From the NCBI GenBank assembly GCA_019636275.1, contig JAHBXY010000046.1:1-56652 (forward strand): 56,652 nucleotides of DNA. The letters run 5' to 3'. Positions within the stretch are counted from its first letter, which is position 1. Every line of letters starts with the position of its first letter. Under the pieces are notes generated by a model. It was given only the letters and a program-made list of their open reading frames with translations. It made no database searches and was not told where the DNA came from. Shown here one piece after another: positions 55,939-56,652 of the stretch. Both the position numbers and the translations under genes were made by a program. Origin of the DNA: Planctomycetota bacterium. GTDB taxonomy: Bacteria; Planctomycetota; J058.

Positions 55939-55990
55939 GGCGGGCCCCCGGGGGCCCGCCCGGCGGGGCATTGATATAAAAGCTTATATT
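55939..55990 (+). promoter_or_regulatory. 22-bp GC palindrome beside an AT-rich tract
   Basis: A perfect palindrome of 22 bp (centre at 55949/55950) is followed by TTGATATAAAAGCTTATATT at 55971-55990, itself nearly palindromic around AAGCTT. The pair sits in the gap between the divergent HU and cNMP-binding genes and could hold promoter or operator sites for either. The rest of 55714-56097 shows no gene. Confidence 0.5.
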
Positions 55991-56097
55991 TCGACCGCTT
56001 GCGCGGGCGACCTCGCGCTCGGCCTTGGCCCCCCCGCCCCCCGCGGGGCTATGATCCCGCCGCCCCGCCGGACGCCGGGGCGGGCGCGGGCGGGCCG

Positions 56098-56556
56098 GTG
56101 GACATCGAGTCGTTGCGGCAGAAGATGCTGTTCCTCGGGCTGAGCGACGCGCAGCTGCAGGGGATCGCATCGGTCGTGCGGGCGCGGACCTTCCGCCCGG
56201 GCGAGGTCGTCGTGCGCCGCGGCCAGCTCGACGACGCGCTCTACGTGATCGAGAAGGGCTCGGTCGAGCTGCGCGCCCCGGCGCCCGACGGCGCCGAGCG
56301 CGTCGTGGCCGTGTTCGAGAAGGGCAGCTACGTGGACGAGGGCTACGCCGGCGACTTCTTCGGCGAGTTCTCGCTCGTGGACCTCGAGCCCTGGTCCGCC
56401 ACGGCGGTCGCGCGCGAGCGCACGGTCCTGCTCGAGCTCAAGCGCGACGACCTCTACGAGCTGTTCTCGCGCGACGTCGACCTGCAGATCGGCGTCGTGC
56501 TGAACATCGCCCGCGTCCTCAGCCGCCGGCTCCGGCTTCGCAACCGCCGCGCCTGA
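56098..56556 (+). CDS. Cyclic nucleotide-binding domain protein
   Basis: The 152-residue protein from GTG 56098 carries one cNMP-binding (CRP-type) domain spanning nearly its full length: LFLGLSDAQLQGIASVVRAR, FRPGEVVVRRGQLDDALYVI, then the phosphate-cassette-like EGYAGDFFGEFSLVDLEPWS and ATAVARERTVLLELKRDDLY. The cassette has the GEFSLVD pattern, but the canonical Arg-Ser-Ala that contacts the cyclic phosphate reads WSATAV. There is no helix-turn-helix, so it is a regulatory subunit or scaffold and not a transcription factor. The start is uncertain, with no strong ribosome binding site. An alternative ATG lies at 56051 but in another frame. Confidence 0.8.
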   Translation: MDIESLRQKMLFLGLSDAQLQGIASVVRARTFRPGEVVVRRGQLDDALYVIEKGSVELRAPAPDGAERVVAVFEKGSYVDEGYAGDFFGEFSLVDLEPWSATAVARERTVLLELKRDDLYELFSRDVDLQIGVVLNIARVLSRRLRLRNRRA

Positions 56557-56616
56557 GCCCCGTGACAGGGGCGCGCGGTTCGTTTACATCGGTGCTCCCC
56601 ACAGGAGCAGCCGCCC

Positions 56617-56652
56617 ATGGCCGACGAGCCGATCGACCCGCCCCCCGCCGAG
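56617..56652 (+). CDS. Start of a gene cut by the window end
   Basis: ATG 56617 is preceded by AGGAGCAGCCGCCC, a good ribosome binding site, and opens an acidic, Pro-rich N-terminus (MADEPIDPPPAE) that runs off the window. It lies 60 bp after the cNMP-binding gene on the same strand. Nothing can be said about its product. Confidence 0.5.
   Translation, partial: MADEPIDPPPAE

Overview
This is a very GC-rich window, with 47 protein-coding genes recognised, one of them cut by the right edge and one frameshifted. There are no rRNA, tRNA or CRISPR loci and no integrase or transposase genes. The gene content is chromosomal: citrate synthase, HU, ThiL, glycogen synthase, MgtE and Pit. Two traits point to a large-genome environmental bacterium. 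One is the density of Ser/Thr protein kinases and FHA domains: four kinase genes (one with two kinase domains) and five FHA-bearing proteins. The other is the number of lipoproteins and uncharacterised membrane proteins. A planctomycete- or myxobacterium-like lineage fits, but I cannot place the phylum from this sequence alone.

Layout. 0.2-3.5 kb: MgtE-type transporter, two unknown membrane proteins, FMN reductase. 3.5-8.0 kb: an overlapping minus-strand run of GMC oxidoreductase small subunit, GMC oxidoreductase, an unknown protein, a receptor-type Ser/Thr kinase and the FMN reductase. 8.2-9.7 kb: a lone contractile-injection/phage gpD-like spike protein. 9.7-17.6 kb: a signalling block with two double-FHA proteins, a double-kinase protein, a single-FHA protein, and a frameshifted HEAT-repeat membrane protein that shares a repeated ~70-residue module with the single-FHA protein. 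18.3-25.0 kb: a glycosidase-like lipoprotein, citrate synthase, a prenyltransferase-repeat protein and an LpoB-like lipoprotein.

25.0-30.8 kb: the aerobic benzoyl-CoA (box) pathway. A BoxR-type regulator is divergent from boxC-boxB-boxD, with paired TGCA-N6-TGCA sites between them. boxC and boxB, with the missing reductase boxA, would epoxidise and cleave benzoyl-CoA, and boxD would oxidise the semialdehyde. No boxA or benzoate-CoA ligase lies in the window. 30.9-36 kb: a kinase-FHA protein, a DCC-family protein, a methyltransferase and glycogen synthase. 36.6-40.5 kb: a large membrane protein bracketed by inverted repeats, then Pit and its DUF47 partner. 40.7-43.3 kb: a probably inactive HtrA homologue behind an active HtrA with a strange repeated linker. 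43.5-49.6 kb: a GAF-Fis regulator, two paralogous lipoproteins, a cysteine-cluster protein, a lone receiver, and a hybrid histidine kinase whose N-terminus looks like a plant/cyanobacterial ethylene receptor. 49.7-56.6 kb: a small lipoprotein, a kinase-FHA protein, an unknown wHTH-like protein with a basic tail, ThiL, HU and a cNMP-binding protein.

The intergenic spaces are rich in repeats: (a) nested hairpin elements that begin at stop codons (32.8, 35.9-36.6 and 38.5-38.8 kb); (b) ACCACRGAGGA-type inverted repeats (18.1, 21.0-21.3, 29.2 and 55.0-55.3 kb); (c) a ~100-bp element in two opposite copies (0.1 and 47.0 kb); (d) an inverted pair of GGGAAC hexamer arrays able to form G-quadruplexes (18.1-18.3 kb).
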